This document shows, one piece after another, positions 14,747 through 24,676 of a DNA stretch of 43,930 bases. Below the pieces are notes generated by a model. The model was not told where the DNA came from, did not search any database, and was given only the letters and a program-made list of their open reading frames with translations. Positions within the stretch are counted from its first letter, which is position 1. Each line of letters opens with the position of its first letter. Source of the stretch: a virus; IMG/VR virus record IMGVR_UViG_3300025674_000089, positions 1-43,930 of that record, one strand, 5' to 3'. The position numbers and the translations under genes were made by a program.

Positions 14747-17273
14747 ATTCTATACGAGCGTCCATGTTCTAGGTGACAACGCCTTGGTGCGTGGTTACAA
14801 GAATGGGACGCCCGTTCAGTATAGGGAGAAGGCGTCTCCCTGTCTGTTTCTTGTGCCAGCAAATCAGTCAAAACCATCTAAGTATCGGACTCTCGACGGT
14901 CGTTATGCTCACCTGAAAGAGTTTGATGGCATTAAAGATGCCCGTGAATTCATTCAGCAGTATGCTGACGTGAATGGGATGGAGGTGCATGGATACGATC
15001 GCTTTGTCTTTCAGCATATCGGACAGAAATATCCTGATGAGGTAGATTACGACATGAATGTCATGCGTATCTACACGATCGATATTGAGGTTGCGTGTGA
15101 GAATGGATTCCCAGACGTTGCCTCATGTCAGGAGGAGATGCTTTGCATCACCATTAAGGATGTGAATACTAAAAAGATTATCACTTGGGGCACTAGGGAG
15201 TTTACCCCTCCCCCTGACGTTGAGTATCGTGTCTTCTGGACAGAGCATGAGATGCTCACAGACTTCCACTCTTGGTGGGCTACAAATACTCCTGACATCA
15301 TCACTGGTTGGAATAACAACTTCTATGACATGCCCTACATTTGCAGGCGCATCGAGAGGGTCCTGGGTGAGAAGTGGAAGAAGTCCCTCTCTCCCTGGAA
15401 TGTTGTCCGAGATCGAGAGGTTGAGGTGCAGGGTCGTAAGAATCTTGTGTATGAAATTCTAGGTGTGACCATCCTGGACTACCTAGATCTCTACAAGAAG
15501 TTTACTTACAGCGCCCAGGAGTCATACAGTCTCGATCACATCTCCAGTGTTGAGTTGGGTAATGCAAAACTGGACCACTCGGAGTATGAAAACTTCAAAG
15601 ACTTCTATACTTCTGACTGGCAAAGGTTTGTTGAATACAACATTCAGGACGTGAATCTGGTTGACCAGTTGGAAGACAAGATGAAACTCATTGAGTTGGC
15701 AGTCACTATGGCATACGATGCCAAGGTGAATATTGATGACGTGTTTTCGCAGGTAAAGATGTGGGACACTCTCATCTACAACTACTTGAGTCAGAGGGAT
15801 CTTGTTGTGCCCCCCAAGCAGACATCCAAGAAGGATGATAAGTATGCTGGAGCATATGTAAAGGAGCCTATTCCTGGATCATATGATTGGGTTGTGTCTT
15901 TTGACCTCAACTCACTGTATCCTCACCTCATCATGCAATACAACATCTCTCCAGAGACTCTGGTCGAAGAGAGATATACCAAGGGTGTCTCTGTTAATAA
16001 GATCCTTAGTGGAAACTTCAAAGCAGATAGTGATTACGCAGTCTGTGCAAACGGTGCTCAGTATCGCAAAGACATCCAAGGGTTTCTCCCCGAAATGATG
16101 CAAAAGATTTACGATGAAAGGACCATTTACAAGAAACGAATGCTTGCCGCTAAGCAAGATCTTGAGAATGCCAAGACACCTGCAGAGACCTTGGCACTTC
16201 AAAAGAGCATTAGCAAATTCAACAACATCCAGATGGCAAGGAAGATCCAACTCAACTCTGCCTATGGTGCCATTGGCAACCAATACTTCAGGTATTACAA
16301 CCTGGCAAACGCTGAGGCGATTACTCTCTCGGGTCAAGTCTCGATTCGTTGGATTGAAAACAAGATCAACGGATACTTAAACAAACTACTCAAAACTAAA
16401 GGTAAAGACTATGTTATTGCCAGTGATACTGACAGCATCTATCTCTGTCTTGATCTACTTGTCCGCTCTGTATTTGATGCACAAGATGTTTCTACAGAGA
16501 GGATTGTTAAATTCCTCGATGCTGCTTGTCAGAAGCAAATCGAACCATTCATCGAGCGATCCTACCAAGAGTTAGCAACGTATGTGAATGCATACGAAAA
16601 CAAGATGTTTATGAAGCGAGAAAACATCGCTAATCGTGGCATCTGGACAAGGAAGAAACGTTACATCCTTAACGTTTGGAATAGTGAGGGTGTCCAATAC
16701 CATGAGCCCAAACTTAAGATCATGGGCATCGAAGCAATTAAGTCTTCTACGCCCTCCTCATGTAGGACTGCCCTTCGAGAGGCACTCAAGATCATTATGA
16801 GTGGCACTCAGAAGGATTTACAGTCATTCGTTTCTAAGTTTGAGAAGGACTTTAAGACTCGTCCTTTGGATGAGATCTCATTCCCTCGTAGTTGCAACAA
16901 CATCGGTCAGTATCATGACCCTGTGCTTCTCTATGGACACCACTGTCCCATTCATGTTAGGGGTGCTCTTCTTTACAATCATCAGATCAAGAAGAAGAAA
17001 CTCGCTAATAAGTATCCTCTCATTCAAGAGGGCGAGAAGATTAAATACATCTTTCTCAAGACGCCTAATAAACTAGGTCGTGCGGGGAAGCATGAAGACT
17101 TCCAGAATGTGATCTCATTCTTCAGAGGTCTTCCACCTGAGTTTGGAGTTGATGAATACATTGACTATGACACTCAGTTTGAAAAAGCGTTTCTAGATCC
17201 GCTTAGTGCCATTCTCAAACAGATTGGTTGGACTGCCAGGAAACGTAACACGCTAGAATTTATGTTTAGATAG
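14739..17273 (+). CDS. 43: DNA polymerase, family B (gp43-like)
   Basis: 844 aa (T4 gp43 has 898). Proofreading exonuclease motifs: YTIDIEVA (Exo I, D and E), [10 protein letters not shown] (Exo II) and [10 protein letters not shown] (Exo III). Polymerase motifs: [14 protein letters not shown] (A), [12 protein letters not shown] (B) and SDTDSIYL (C). The C-terminus ends in a basic/aromatic tail typical of clamp-binding peptides (LEFMFR). It is the replicative polymerase working with gp45/44/62. The gene is intact, without intein or split. Confidence 0.97.
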   Translation: MSEFYTSVHVLGDNALVRGYKNGTPVQYREKASPCLFLVPANQSKPSKYRTLDGRYAHLKEFDGIKDAREFIQQYADVNGMEVHGYDRFVFQHIGQKYPDEVDYDMNVMRIYTIDIEVACENGFPDVASCQEEMLCITIKDVNTKKIITWGTREFTPPPDVEYRVFWTEHEMLTDFHSWWATNTPDIITGWNNNFYDMPYICRRIERVLGEKWKKSLSPWNVVRDREVEVQGRKNLVYEILGVTILDYLDLYKKFTYSAQESYSLDHISSVELGNAKLDHSEYENFKDFYTSDWQRFVEYNIQDVNLVDQLEDKMKLIELAVTMAYDAKVNIDDVFSQVKMWDTLIYNYLSQRDLVVPPKQTSKKDDKYAGAYVKEPIPGSYDWVVSFDLNSLYPHLIMQYNISPETLVEERYTKGVSVNKILSGNFKADSDYAVCANGAQYRKDIQGFLPEMMQKIYDERTIYKKRMLAAKQDLENAKTPAETLALQKSISKFNNIQMARKIQLNSAYGAIGNQYFRYYNLANAEAITLSGQVSIRWIENKINGYLNKLLKTKGKDYVIASDTDSIYLCLDLLVRSVFDAQDVSTERIVKFLDAACQKQIEPFIERSYQELATYVNAYENKMFMKRENIANRGIWTRKKRYILNVWNSEGVQYHEPKLKIMGIEAIKSSTPSSCRTALREALKIIMSGTQKDLQSFVSKFEKDFKTRPLDEISFPRSCNNIGQYHDPVLLYGHHCPIHVRGALLYNHQIKKKKLANKYPLIQEGEKIKYIFLKTPNKLGRAGKHEDFQNVISFFRGLPPEFGVDEYIDYDTQFEKAFLDPLSAILKQIGWTARKRNTLEFMFR

Positions 17274-17280
17274 GAGGTTT

Positions 17281-18300
17281 ATGACAAGTTTTTACACTGA
17301 CATCATTAAAGAGATCGGGAATGACTACGCTGCTCTTGCTAGTGACGGGGTTGCTGCTGGCGACATTGAATCTTTCGTTGATACTGGTAGTTATATACTT
17401 AATGCCCTACTTAGTGGTAGCATTTATGGAGGACTGCCTTCCAATAAGGTTACTGCCTTGGCAGGAGAGAGCAGCACGGGGAAGACTTTTTTTGCTCTTA
17501 GTATCGTTCGTAATTTCCTCGACATTGATCCTGAAGCTGGAGTCATTTATTTTGAATCTGAGTCCGCGATTTCTAGACAGATGATCGAGAATCGTGGTAT
17601 CGATTCCAAGAGGATGGTGATCGTCCCTGTTGCTACAATCGAAGAGTTTCGTCACCAGGCATGTAAGATTGCCGATAAATATCTAGAGCAGAAAGACGAG
17701 AATCGTAAACCTCTGATGTTTGTGTTGGATTCCTTGGGTATGTTGTCCACATCTAAGGAGATGGAAGATGTTTCTAACGATAAACAAGTTAGAGATATGA
17801 CTAAATCCCAAGTTACCAAAGGTGCATTCCGTGTGCTCACGTTGAAACTTGGCAAAGCAAACATCCCCATGGTAGTGACCAACCATACATATGATGTTAT
17901 CGGTGCCTATGTCCCCATGAAGGAGATGGGTGGTGGTAGTGGACTTAAGTATGCTGCATCTACTATCGTCTATCTTAGTAAGAAGAAGGAGAAGGATGGG
18001 ACCGAGGTTGTCGGTAACGTCATTAAGTGTAAGGCAGCAAAGTCACGTCTAACCAAGGAGAATTCTGAAGTTGAGACCCGTCTTTATTACGACCAGCGTG
18101 GACTGGATAAGTATTATGGACTACTAGAATTGGGTCAGAAATACGGAGTATTCGAGAAGGTTGGAAATCGTGTTAAGGTTGGTGAGTCTTCTGTCTATCC
18201 TTCTGCTGTTTACAAAGATCCCGAGAAATACTTCACCCCTGAAGTAATGCAAGCCCTAGATGAATGTGCCCAAAAGGAATTTGGTTATGGAGAATCTTAA
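17281..18300 (+). CDS. uvsX: UvsX RecA-like recombinase
   Basis: 339 aa, with an excellent AGGAGG ribosome-binding site. Walker A is GESSTGKT at residues 62-69; Walker B is [12 protein letters not shown]; the L2-like region follows with [16 protein letters not shown]. UvsX catalyses strand exchange for recombination-dependent replication and repair in T4-like phages. Its mediators UvsY and gp32 are not in the window. Its stop overlaps the next gene by 14 bases. Confidence 0.95.
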   Translation: MTSFYTDIIKEIGNDYAALASDGVAAGDIESFVDTGSYILNALLSGSIYGGLPSNKVTALAGESSTGKTFFALSIVRNFLDIDPEAGVIYFESESAISRQMIENRGIDSKRMVIVPVATIEEFRHQACKIADKYLEQKDENRKPLMFVLDSLGMLSTSKEMEDVSNDKQVRDMTKSQVTKGAFRVLTLKLGKANIPMVVTNHTYDVIGAYVPMKEMGGGSGLKYAASTIVYLSKKKEKDGTEVVGNVIKCKAAKSRLTKENSEVETRLYYDQRGLDKYYGLLELGQKYGVFEKVGNRVKVGESSVYPSAVYKDPEKYFTPEVMQALDECAQKEFGYGES

Positions 18301-18859
18301 AGACTACATTAGAGTTTACGAAGGTGCGCTTGATGACAACCTTTGTCGTAACATCATCAAGCAGTTTGAGGACTCCACTGCTCACCATGAAAGGTGGGAG
18401 CGTGAGACCAGTCCTCAATTCACACAACTGAATGTGACAGCACTTGCTGAAGGTGGACATGATGGTAACTGGGGTATCATTCACAACCAGTTAATCACTG
18501 CCATCCAGCAAGTCTCTGACCTCTATGGTAGAGACCTCAACTGCACACAGTTTTGGCCAACGAAGAATGCTCTGGAGCAGATTCGCCTCAAGAAGTATTC
18601 TCATGAGACTGAGGATCGGTTTGATACCCACATCGATGTGGGTGATCACGATTCCTCAAGACGTTTCCTTGTCTTATTCTTTTACTTAAATGATGTGGAA
18701 GAGGGTGGTGAAACTGAGTTTCCCATGCTAGACTACCGAGTGAAACCGAAGCGCGGCAGCGTGCTTCTTTTCCCTCCGACATGGATGTATCCCCACGCTG
18801 GTCTTAAACCCATCAGCAACGACAAATACATTATCGGCACCTACCTCCACTATCAATAA
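18287..18859 (+). CDS. Prolyl-4-hydroxylase-like 2OG-Fe(II) oxygenase
   Basis: The start is ATG 18287 inside the end of uvsX; the product has 190 aa. Metal ligands are H115-x-D117 (DTHIDVGD) and H170 (WMYPHAG), with K180 to bind 2-oxoglutarate. The intervening [15 protein letters not shown] and [10 protein letters not shown] are the typical P4H core. Such genes are common in cyanophages. The substrate may be a protein proline or another side chain. Its position between uvsX and gp41 suggests early expression with replication genes. Confidence 0.88.
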   Translation: MENLKDYIRVYEGALDDNLCRNIIKQFEDSTAHHERWERETSPQFTQLNVTALAEGGHDGNWGIIHNQLITAIQQVSDLYGRDLNCTQFWPTKNALEQIRLKKYSHETEDRFDTHIDVGDHDSSRRFLVLFFYLNDVEEGGETEFPMLDYRVKPKRGSVLLFPPTWMYPHAGLKPISNDKYIIGTYLHYQ

Positions 18860-18864
18860 CCCCT

Positions 18865-20259
18865 ATGCCTGGAATAGAAGAAATCGTAGTAAGCAAACTC
18901 ATCTTCGATGATACTTACTGTAGGAAGGTTATTCCTTTCATCAAAGATGAATACTTTGACCAGATTTCTCATCAGGTGATCTTCCGTGAAGTGAGATCGT
19001 TTATCGATGAATATGACACTCTCCCTGAGCCCAATGCTATTGCCCTTGAGGTTGAGAATAAGAGAGATCTGAGTGAGGAAATGGTGAAACAGGTCCTGGA
19101 AATTCTTCAGGGTCTGGATAAAACTGAATACAACGATGAATGGTTGTTGGATACGACTGAGAAGTGGTGCAAGGAAAGAGCAATCTACCTTGCACTCATG
19201 GAGTCTGTTAAGATTGCAGATGGTCAGGACGCTACTCGCAACCAGGATGCCATCCCTTCCATCATGCAGGAAGCACTTGCTGTTTGCTTTGATGATTCGG
19301 TTGGTCACGATTATCTAAATGATGCTGAAGCTCGTTATGATTTCTACCACCGAAAAGAAGAAAAGATCCCCTTCGACCTTGAATTCTTCAACAAGATTAC
19401 CAAGGGTGGGTTACCTAATAAGACTCTTAATATCGCTCTTGCTGGTACAGGTGTCGGTAAATCTCTGTTTATGTGTCACATGGCTTCTTCCTGCTTGCTC
19501 GGGGGACGCAACGTATTGTATATCACTCTTGAGATGGCAGAAGAGAAGATTGCTGAGCGTATTGACGCGAACCTCCTGGACATCAACATCCAACTCCTAT
19601 CCGATCCATTATTGACCAAGCAGAAATACACGAGCAAGATGGAGAAACTTGCTCAGAAGACTCAAGGTCAGTTAGTCATCAAAGAATATCCAACTGCATC
19701 TGCTCACGTCGGTCACTTCCGAGGTTTGTTGAATGAGTTGTCCTTGAAGAAGGGATTCCATCCAGACATTATCTTTGTCGATTATCTAAACATCTGTGCA
19801 TCTAATCGCTACAAAGGTAACATCGTTAACTCTTATACCTATGTCAAAGCAATCGCAGAAGAGCTCAGAGGTCTTGCAGGGGAATTCAAAGTCCCGATCA
19901 TGTCCGCTACGCAAACCACTCGCAGCGGTTACGGCAACAGTGACGTGGACATTACTGATACTAGCGAGTCTTTCGGTCTTCCTGCAACTGCTGACCTTAT
20001 GTTTGCGCTTATTTCAACTGAAGACCTAGAGTCCATGAATCAGATCATGGTTAAGCAACTCAAGAATCGCTACAACGATCCAACAGTCAACAAGAGATTT
20101 GTGATTGGGATTGACAGGGCGAAGATGAGACTGTATGATTGTGATCAGGCTGCTCAGATGGACATCCTTGATGCAAATCAAGAAGAGGAAACTGAAGTCA
20201 ACCGCTTTGCATTCTCCAAAACAGAAACCAAAAGTAAATTCTCTCAACTGAAAGTATAA
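18865..20259 (+). CDS. 41: Replicative DNA helicase (gp41, DnaB-like)
   Basis: 464 aa (T4 gp41 has 475). An N-terminal helical domain of about 150 residues is followed by a RecA-like helicase core with Walker A GTGVGKS at 194-200, H1a-type ITLEMAEEKIAERI, Walker B IIFVDYLNIC, and MSATQTTRSG with SFGLPATADLMFAL. It is the hexameric 5'-3' helicase that forms the primosome with gp61 (28791-29771). Confidence 0.95.
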   Translation: MPGIEEIVVSKLIFDDTYCRKVIPFIKDEYFDQISHQVIFREVRSFIDEYDTLPEPNAIALEVENKRDLSEEMVKQVLEILQGLDKTEYNDEWLLDTTEKWCKERAIYLALMESVKIADGQDATRNQDAIPSIMQEALAVCFDDSVGHDYLNDAEARYDFYHRKEEKIPFDLEFFNKITKGGLPNKTLNIALAGTGVGKSLFMCHMASSCLLGGRNVLYITLEMAEEKIAERIDANLLDINIQLLSDPLLTKQKYTSKMEKLAQKTQGQLVIKEYPTASAHVGHFRGLLNELSLKKGFHPDIIFVDYLNICASNRYKGNIVNSYTYVKAIAEELRGLAGEFKVPIMSATQTTRSGYGNSDVDITDTSESFGLPATADLMFALISTEDLESMNQIMVKQLKNRYNDPTVNKRFVIGIDRAKMRLYDCDQAAQMDILDANQEEETEVNRFAFSKTETKSKFSQLKV

Positions 20260-20261
20260 TT

Positions 20262-20936
20262 ATGAAAAATGTCAACAAGGGATTCTCTGCTGAAGAAGAT
20301 TTCGGTGGTGGAGACGACGCACAAAAAGCAGCAGAGGAGAGTTATAGTCGTGTCCAAGATGCCAAAGAAGACATGGAAGCTGCTGCCCAGCAAATGGCTG
20401 ACAGTGCTCCGAAGACTGCTGATGATGTCTACAATGACAATCGTTTCAACACTGCTTATCGCACCAAGCAGAAGATCAAAGATAAAAGGGCAGAGTCTTC
20501 GTCTGAGGGTGAAGAAATCAAAGGTGGTCCACTGAAGATCGACTTCGATAAGTATCAGGCATTTGTTGATAAGACCACCAGCGGTCCCAGCAAAGACTTC
20601 GATGCACTTATTCAACGTTATCGTGACCTGAAGAAGGCAGGATGTAACATTGAGCGTCTTGACACTGCTGCATCTGGTCTGGTTGCTGAGGCAGGTGAGT
20701 TTATGGAGATCGTTAAGAAGCTGAAGTTTCAGGGCAAACCCTGGGAAGCAGCAACTGAAGAGCATCTTATCCGAGAGTTGGGTGATGTGATGTGGTATGC
20801 CATGAATGCTGCCATTGCTCTGGGTGTGCGACTCGATGAAGTCATCTATATCAACGTGTTGAAACTTGCTGCTCGATATCCTGGTGAGAAATTCAGTGAA
20901 TATTACTCAGAGAATCGTAAGCAGGGTGATCTCTAA
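20262..20936 (+). CDS. mazG: MazG-like nucleotide pyrophosphohydrolase with N-terminal extension
   Basis: 224 aa. The MazG domain covers about residues 95-220: GLVAEAGEFMEIVKK (E143, E146, E149) and LIRELGDVMWY (E172, D175) are the metal-binding helices of all-alpha NTP pyrophosphatases. The first 90 residues are an extra acidic, low-complexity extension, unusual because cyanophage MazG proteins are normally about 130-150 aa. Phage MazG has been suggested to lower alarmone or to hydrolyse dNTPs; biochemical work favours dGTP/dCTP. A late promoter/terminator follows. Confidence 0.85.
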   Translation: MKNVNKGFSAEEDFGGGDDAQKAAEESYSRVQDAKEDMEAAAQQMADSAPKTADDVYNDNRFNTAYRTKQKIKDKRAESSSEGEEIKGGPLKIDFDKYQAFVDKTTSGPSKDFDALIQRYRDLKKAGCNIERLDTAASGLVAEAGEFMEIVKKLKFQGKPWEAATEEHLIRELGDVMWYAMNAAIALGVRLDEVIYINVLKLAARYPGEKFSEYYSENRKQGDL

Positions 20937-20937
20937 T

Positions 20938-20968
20938 CTAAATAGAGGGGTAGCACCCCTCTTTTTTT
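20938..20968 (+). terminator. Terminator nested with late promoter CTAAATA
   Basis: GAGGGGT (20945-20951), loop AGC and ACCCCTC (20955-20961) form a strong hairpin followed by seven T. CTAAATA lies at 20938-20944, so a late start at about 20950 would begin inside the left arm and escape termination. The next start codon is immediately after the T-run at 20969, so the only ribosome-binding material would be the hairpin bases. Confidence 0.85.
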
Positions 20969-22345
20969 ATGGCAGGAAGAAAACTAGAAGAAGTATGGGA
21001 CAGATACGTTTCTGTTTTTCGAGCTGGTGTGGAGACTGAAGTCAAGATCAACACTCCTTTGTGGTCTGACAATAAAGGATCTCGGAAGATAAAAACTATT
21101 CCTAAAAATTCAGTTGTCCATATCAAACCCGTAGATGCACCCATTCCAGTGACATTCCTGGAGGTTGTTTGGTGTGAAACATCTTGTGGAGATCCTCATG
21201 AGGGTTGGGTCCGCATCACAGCATTGAAGAAACCACAGACTCGCAGTGGTGGTCAATCATTCGAGATGAAACCTCAGAAATTTCCTGGGTTTCCATTGGA
21301 TAGATGGATACAATATCCTGCATATCTGGAAGCTCTTAAGACAGCAATCGAAGTTAGGGTTGAGTTGCCAACGGTGGTCAAGACTTTCTTAGTTGAGTTG
21401 GTTGAGTATTGCGATTCACATTCTGCTGGTGATAGGGCGGACTTGGTAACTGCATACAGAAACCTCACCGACTCTGCTTATGACGCAGTGATTAAGGATA
21501 TTCAGAAAGATTTTAGTGAGATGATGGCACCTATTTGTGTGCTTGAGCGTGGTGCGAGTCAGTTGCAACAACTTGGATTCACTAATCTAAACAAGGGTAA
21601 TGCTAGTGTCTTCATTCCCCAGGCAGGTAATGAGCCACTGATTGACTTCAAGCTGAAAGATGGTGCTAATAGAGAGTATCCTTTCTCGGTTAAGGTGCTG
21701 TCCAATACAACCAACGTGATCAAACCTCAAGACCTCGTTAACTTTATGGACGCCAATGTGAGGGATCCCTTCATGGTGGAATACGAAAAGAAAATTGAAG
21801 CCAAGGTTTTGAGGACACTGGGCAATAAAACTGATAGTGTGGCAGAGTCCACCTATAAGACAATTCGACTACTGGCACAGCAGTCCAACCTCACCAGCAG
21901 GTTTCCTGATAATATACTTCAAGCGATACCAGCAGACCCATCACCCACCACTATGACAGAGGCACACATGGAGCAATACTCTTCTGTGTGGACACAAATG
22001 GCAGCGACCTACTACCCACAATTCAACCAGCAGAGTCAGTTTACTGATACTAGCCTGGGTGGGTCAGGAAAGAGAAACGCAAAATACAATCAGGTCTCGC
22101 TGATTATGCAACTCGCCATCCAGAAGTTTTCCGACGATGGGATCCTTCAATACAGGGAGATCGTAGTAGATTACCTTATGAATAAGGTCACCTACTACAA
22201 ATTCAAACTGGGTGGAAATGGTATGCCAGAATTCAAGATGGAGAATAAGGCATACAATCAACTTAGACGCACAGACAGATTCAAACTGAGAGCAAAGTCT
22301 TACAAATCATCACCAGTAAACGATCGAGTAGGAATCCAACCGTAA
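20969..22345 (+). CDS. Conserved cyanophage protein, 458 aa, unknown
   Basis: The ATG follows the terminator T-run directly. The N-terminal 100 residues look beta-rich (SVVHIKPVDAPIPVTFLEVV, then CETSCGDPHEGWVRI, possibly an SH3-like fold). The middle is helical, with CDSHSAGDRADLV. Around residues 205-250, LIDFKLKDG then YPFSVKVLS faintly resembles the D...(D/E/S)xK core of PD-(D/E)XK or sLK-type nucleases. The rest is helical. It overlaps the next gene by 1 base and heads a late cassette of five genes. No firm function. Confidence 0.6.
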   Translation: MAGRKLEEVWDRYVSVFRAGVETEVKINTPLWSDNKGSRKIKTIPKNSVVHIKPVDAPIPVTFLEVVWCETSCGDPHEGWVRITALKKPQTRSGGQSFEMKPQKFPGFPLDRWIQYPAYLEALKTAIEVRVELPTVVKTFLVELVEYCDSHSAGDRADLVTAYRNLTDSAYDAVIKDIQKDFSEMMAPICVLERGASQLQQLGFTNLNKGNASVFIPQAGNEPLIDFKLKDGANREYPFSVKVLSNTTNVIKPQDLVNFMDANVRDPFMVEYEKKIEAKVLRTLGNKTDSVAESTYKTIRLLAQQSNLTSRFPDNILQAIPADPSPTTMTEAHMEQYSSVWTQMAATYYPQFNQQSQFTDTSLGGSGKRNAKYNQVSLIMQLAIQKFSDDGILQYREIVVDYLMNKVTYYKFKLGGNGMPEFKMENKAYNQLRRTDRFKLRAKSYKSSPVNDRVGIQP

Positions 22346-23541
22346 TGGCAAAGAATACACACCTTGAGCACCTTGAAGATGACATCATCAACAATGGATA
22401 TTCTGGTGCTGAGAATGCAATTCGATTTCTGAAGTCTCTCCGTGACATGCTGACCACTGGTAAGGGTGGTAGCAACGTCAAGGTGACGACGAAATGGGAC
22501 GGTGCTCCTGCTATTATCTGTGGCACTGACCCTGAGTTGGATCTATTCTTTGTGGGCACCAAGTCTGTCTTCGCCAAGAATGATCCTAAGGTATGCTATA
22601 GCGATGCTGACATTGATACCTTTTATGGAGATCACCCCATCAGGGATAAACTTAAGTTGTGCCTGAAGATGCTTAGCACTCTACCTATCAAGGGCGTCTT
22701 ACAGGGGGATCTACTATTCACTGGCACCCCTCCATTAACTACTATGGGTGGCAAGAGGTGCTACAAATTCAAACCAAATACCATCACATACTGCGTTGAG
22801 GCAGACACCAAGATGGGGAAGATTGTTTCCGATGCTGACCTGGGTATTGTGTTTCATACCTATTACACTGGAAGCAGTATCGAATCAATGTCCGCTGGGT
22901 TTGGGGTTGATGTCAGTAAGTTACAAGGTAACCCGAAGGTCGCTGTATTCTCTTCAACCTTTAGTAATGTGAATGGGAAAGCAAACCTATCCAGCACGGA
23001 GTTAAACAAGATCAATAACACCATTTCAGTTGCAGAAAGGAATCTTGCCACTGGTAAGGACTTTCTCAATACCATTGCTGCAGAGAAGGGCACTGTGTCC
23101 ACTCCTGCTATCTTCAAGATCTATTTTAATCAGGTCATTAAGTCTGGGAAGATTCCTAGCAGCAGCACTGGCATGGCAAAGGAATTCACTGAATTTGTTA
23201 TGTATCGATACAACGAAGAGATCAAGAAGAAGAAGACTCCCAAGTCCCAGAAGGATTGGACTGACAAGAAGGACCAATCACTTAAATACCTAAATACTAA
23301 TAAGACTAAAATGTATGCTGCACTTAGCGGATTCATGAATTTGATTCAAGCAAAGATACAGATCATAAATAAGTTGTCAAAAATTGAAGGCATTGGCACA
23401 TTCTTGGAAGACGAGAATGGTTACAAGGTTACAAGTCCAGAAGGATTTGTGGCTATACAAGATGGTGCAGCACTGAAACTTGTTGATAGACTTGAGTTTT
23501 CTAGGGCAAACTTCACGGTAGCAAAAGACTGGGGCAAATGA
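22345..23541 (+). CDS. KxDG-motif nucleotidyltransferase-like protein
   Basis: 398 aa. VTTKWDGAPAIICG places Lys50 in a KxDG motif I, the AMP-accepting site of DNA/RNA ligases and capping enzymes, in a beta-strand context. Further strand-like pieces follow in a sensible order: DLFFVGTKSVF, IKGVLQGDLLF (motif IV-like position) and CYKFKPNTITY (motif V-like K-x-K). The C-terminal half is helical and Lys-rich. I recognise it as an unnamed cyanophage family. The ligase-like assignment is inference. It is adjacent to and coupled with (ATGA) an HxGH adenylyltransferase-like gene. Confidence 0.6.
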   Translation: MAKNTHLEHLEDDIINNGYSGAENAIRFLKSLRDMLTTGKGGSNVKVTTKWDGAPAIICGTDPELDLFFVGTKSVFAKNDPKVCYSDADIDTFYGDHPIRDKLKLCLKMLSTLPIKGVLQGDLLFTGTPPLTTMGGKRCYKFKPNTITYCVEADTKMGKIVSDADLGIVFHTYYTGSSIESMSAGFGVDVSKLQGNPKVAVFSSTFSNVNGKANLSSTELNKINNTISVAERNLATGKDFLNTIAAEKGTVSTPAIFKIYFNQVIKSGKIPSSSTGMAKEFTEFVMYRYNEEIKKKKTPKSQKDWTDKKDQSLKYLNTNKTKMYAALSGFMNLIQAKIQIINKLSKIEGIGTFLEDENGYKVTSPEGFVAIQDGAALKLVDRLEFSRANFTVAKDWGK

Positions 23542-24647
23542 GATTTATCGAATTCATTAGAGAGGCAGCGCAATCTGCTACTAAGAAACCTTCCACCTCT
23601 TCTAAGGGTAGGGCTGGTAGCAAATCCAATCAACCTGAGGATACTCATGTCGCTATTACATTTGGTAGGTTTAATCCTCCTCACGCTGGTCATGGCAAGC
23701 TTCTCGATGCTGTTAAGGCACATGCTGGTGACAGCGGTAACTATCGCATCTATCCCTCCAGAAGCCAGGACCATAAGAAGAATCCGCTGACCGCTGATCA
23801 GAAGGTTGGGCACATGAGGAAACTCTTCCCCAATCATAAGAAAGCAATTCAAAACAGTGAAGCACATCGCAACATCTTTGACATTCTTCGTGACCTCCAT
23901 GACGAGGGTCACCAGCATGTGACTATGGTTGTGGGTGATGACCGTGTGAAAGAGTTTGAGAAACTCACCCAAAAATATAATGGTGTGCATTATGACTTCA
24001 AGTCAATTAACATTAAGTCTGCAGGTGCTCGTGCTGACGATTCTGATGATCCTATTGAAAATCTTAGTGCCAGTAAAATGCGAGCCCACGCGAGCGGGGG
24101 AGATCACGAATCCTTTCACGCAGGAATGCCTAAAGGAGTAAGTAGAAAGCATAGTCAGGCATTGATGCAGGATGTCCTCACAGGCATGACTCCTCCACCT
24201 AAGCCTGATAAAAAGTCCAAGAAGAAAGGAGAGTCTGTCCACGAATCTGTCTGGGAATATGCTCCCAAGTTGGACTTCTCTACCTTCCGTGATCACTACA
24301 TGCTTAATCATATCTTCAAAGTTGGTGCTATAGTAGAGCATGACGACAGTGGTATTCGTGGAGAGGTTGTCCATCGTGGACCCAACTACATCATCTTTAA
24401 GGATCAGTATATGGGCGAGCATCGTGCATGGTTGCAACACGTTACTGAAATTACTCAGGGTGGTGGTGTAGTCTCTGCTTGGGCAGAGCTCGACCGAGAC
24501 CAGTCTAATTTCTCTGCTGATGATGGCAGTGGAAATGAGTGGAAAGTTGGCACTGATAAATATAGAATTGCAGTCCAGAATATGACTCCTGGACAAGCAA
24601 CCAAGAAGTTTTCTGAGTTTCGTAAGAATCAAAAAACTATCAAATAA
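23538..24647 (+). CDS. HxGH nucleotidyltransferase (NMN adenylyltransferase-like), possible virion-packaged
   Basis: 369 aa. The Rossmann-type motif is AITFGRFNPPHAGH (HxGH at 49-52), and a (I/L)S-x-S/T-x-x-R-like motif is LSASKMR at 176-182, as in NadM/NadR and other adenylyl/cytidylyltransferases. The N-terminus MRFIEFIREAAQ resembles the T4 capsid-targeting sequence (MKTYQEFIAEA), with an I-x-E/A site for the prohead protease. The C-terminal 150 residues are an unrelated beta-rich region with WAELDRDQSNFSADDGSG. NAD synthesis from NMN is a plausible role. The late position before structural genes agrees with packaging. Confidence 0.7.
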   Translation: MRFIEFIREAAQSATKKPSTSSKGRAGSKSNQPEDTHVAITFGRFNPPHAGHGKLLDAVKAHAGDSGNYRIYPSRSQDHKKNPLTADQKVGHMRKLFPNHKKAIQNSEAHRNIFDILRDLHDEGHQHVTMVVGDDRVKEFEKLTQKYNGVHYDFKSINIKSAGARADDSDDPIENLSASKMRAHASGGDHESFHAGMPKGVSRKHSQALMQDVLTGMTPPPKPDKKSKKKGESVHESVWEYAPKLDFSTFRDHYMLNHIFKVGAIVEHDDSGIRGEVVHRGPNYIIFKDQYMGEHRAWLQHVTEITQGGGVVSAWAELDRDQSNFSADDGSGNEWKVGTDKYRIAVQNMTPGQATKKFSEFRKNQKTIK

Positions 24648-24653
24648 TAAATA
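24646..24653 (+). promoter_or_regulatory. Late promoter AATAAATA
   Basis: AATAAATA lies across the stop of the preceding gene and 24 bases before the ATG at 24677. A GAAGAAAG purine tract provides the ribosome-binding site. No hairpin is seen here. Confidence 0.5.
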
Positions 24654-24676
24654 GTTAAACTCCAACCAGAAGAAAG

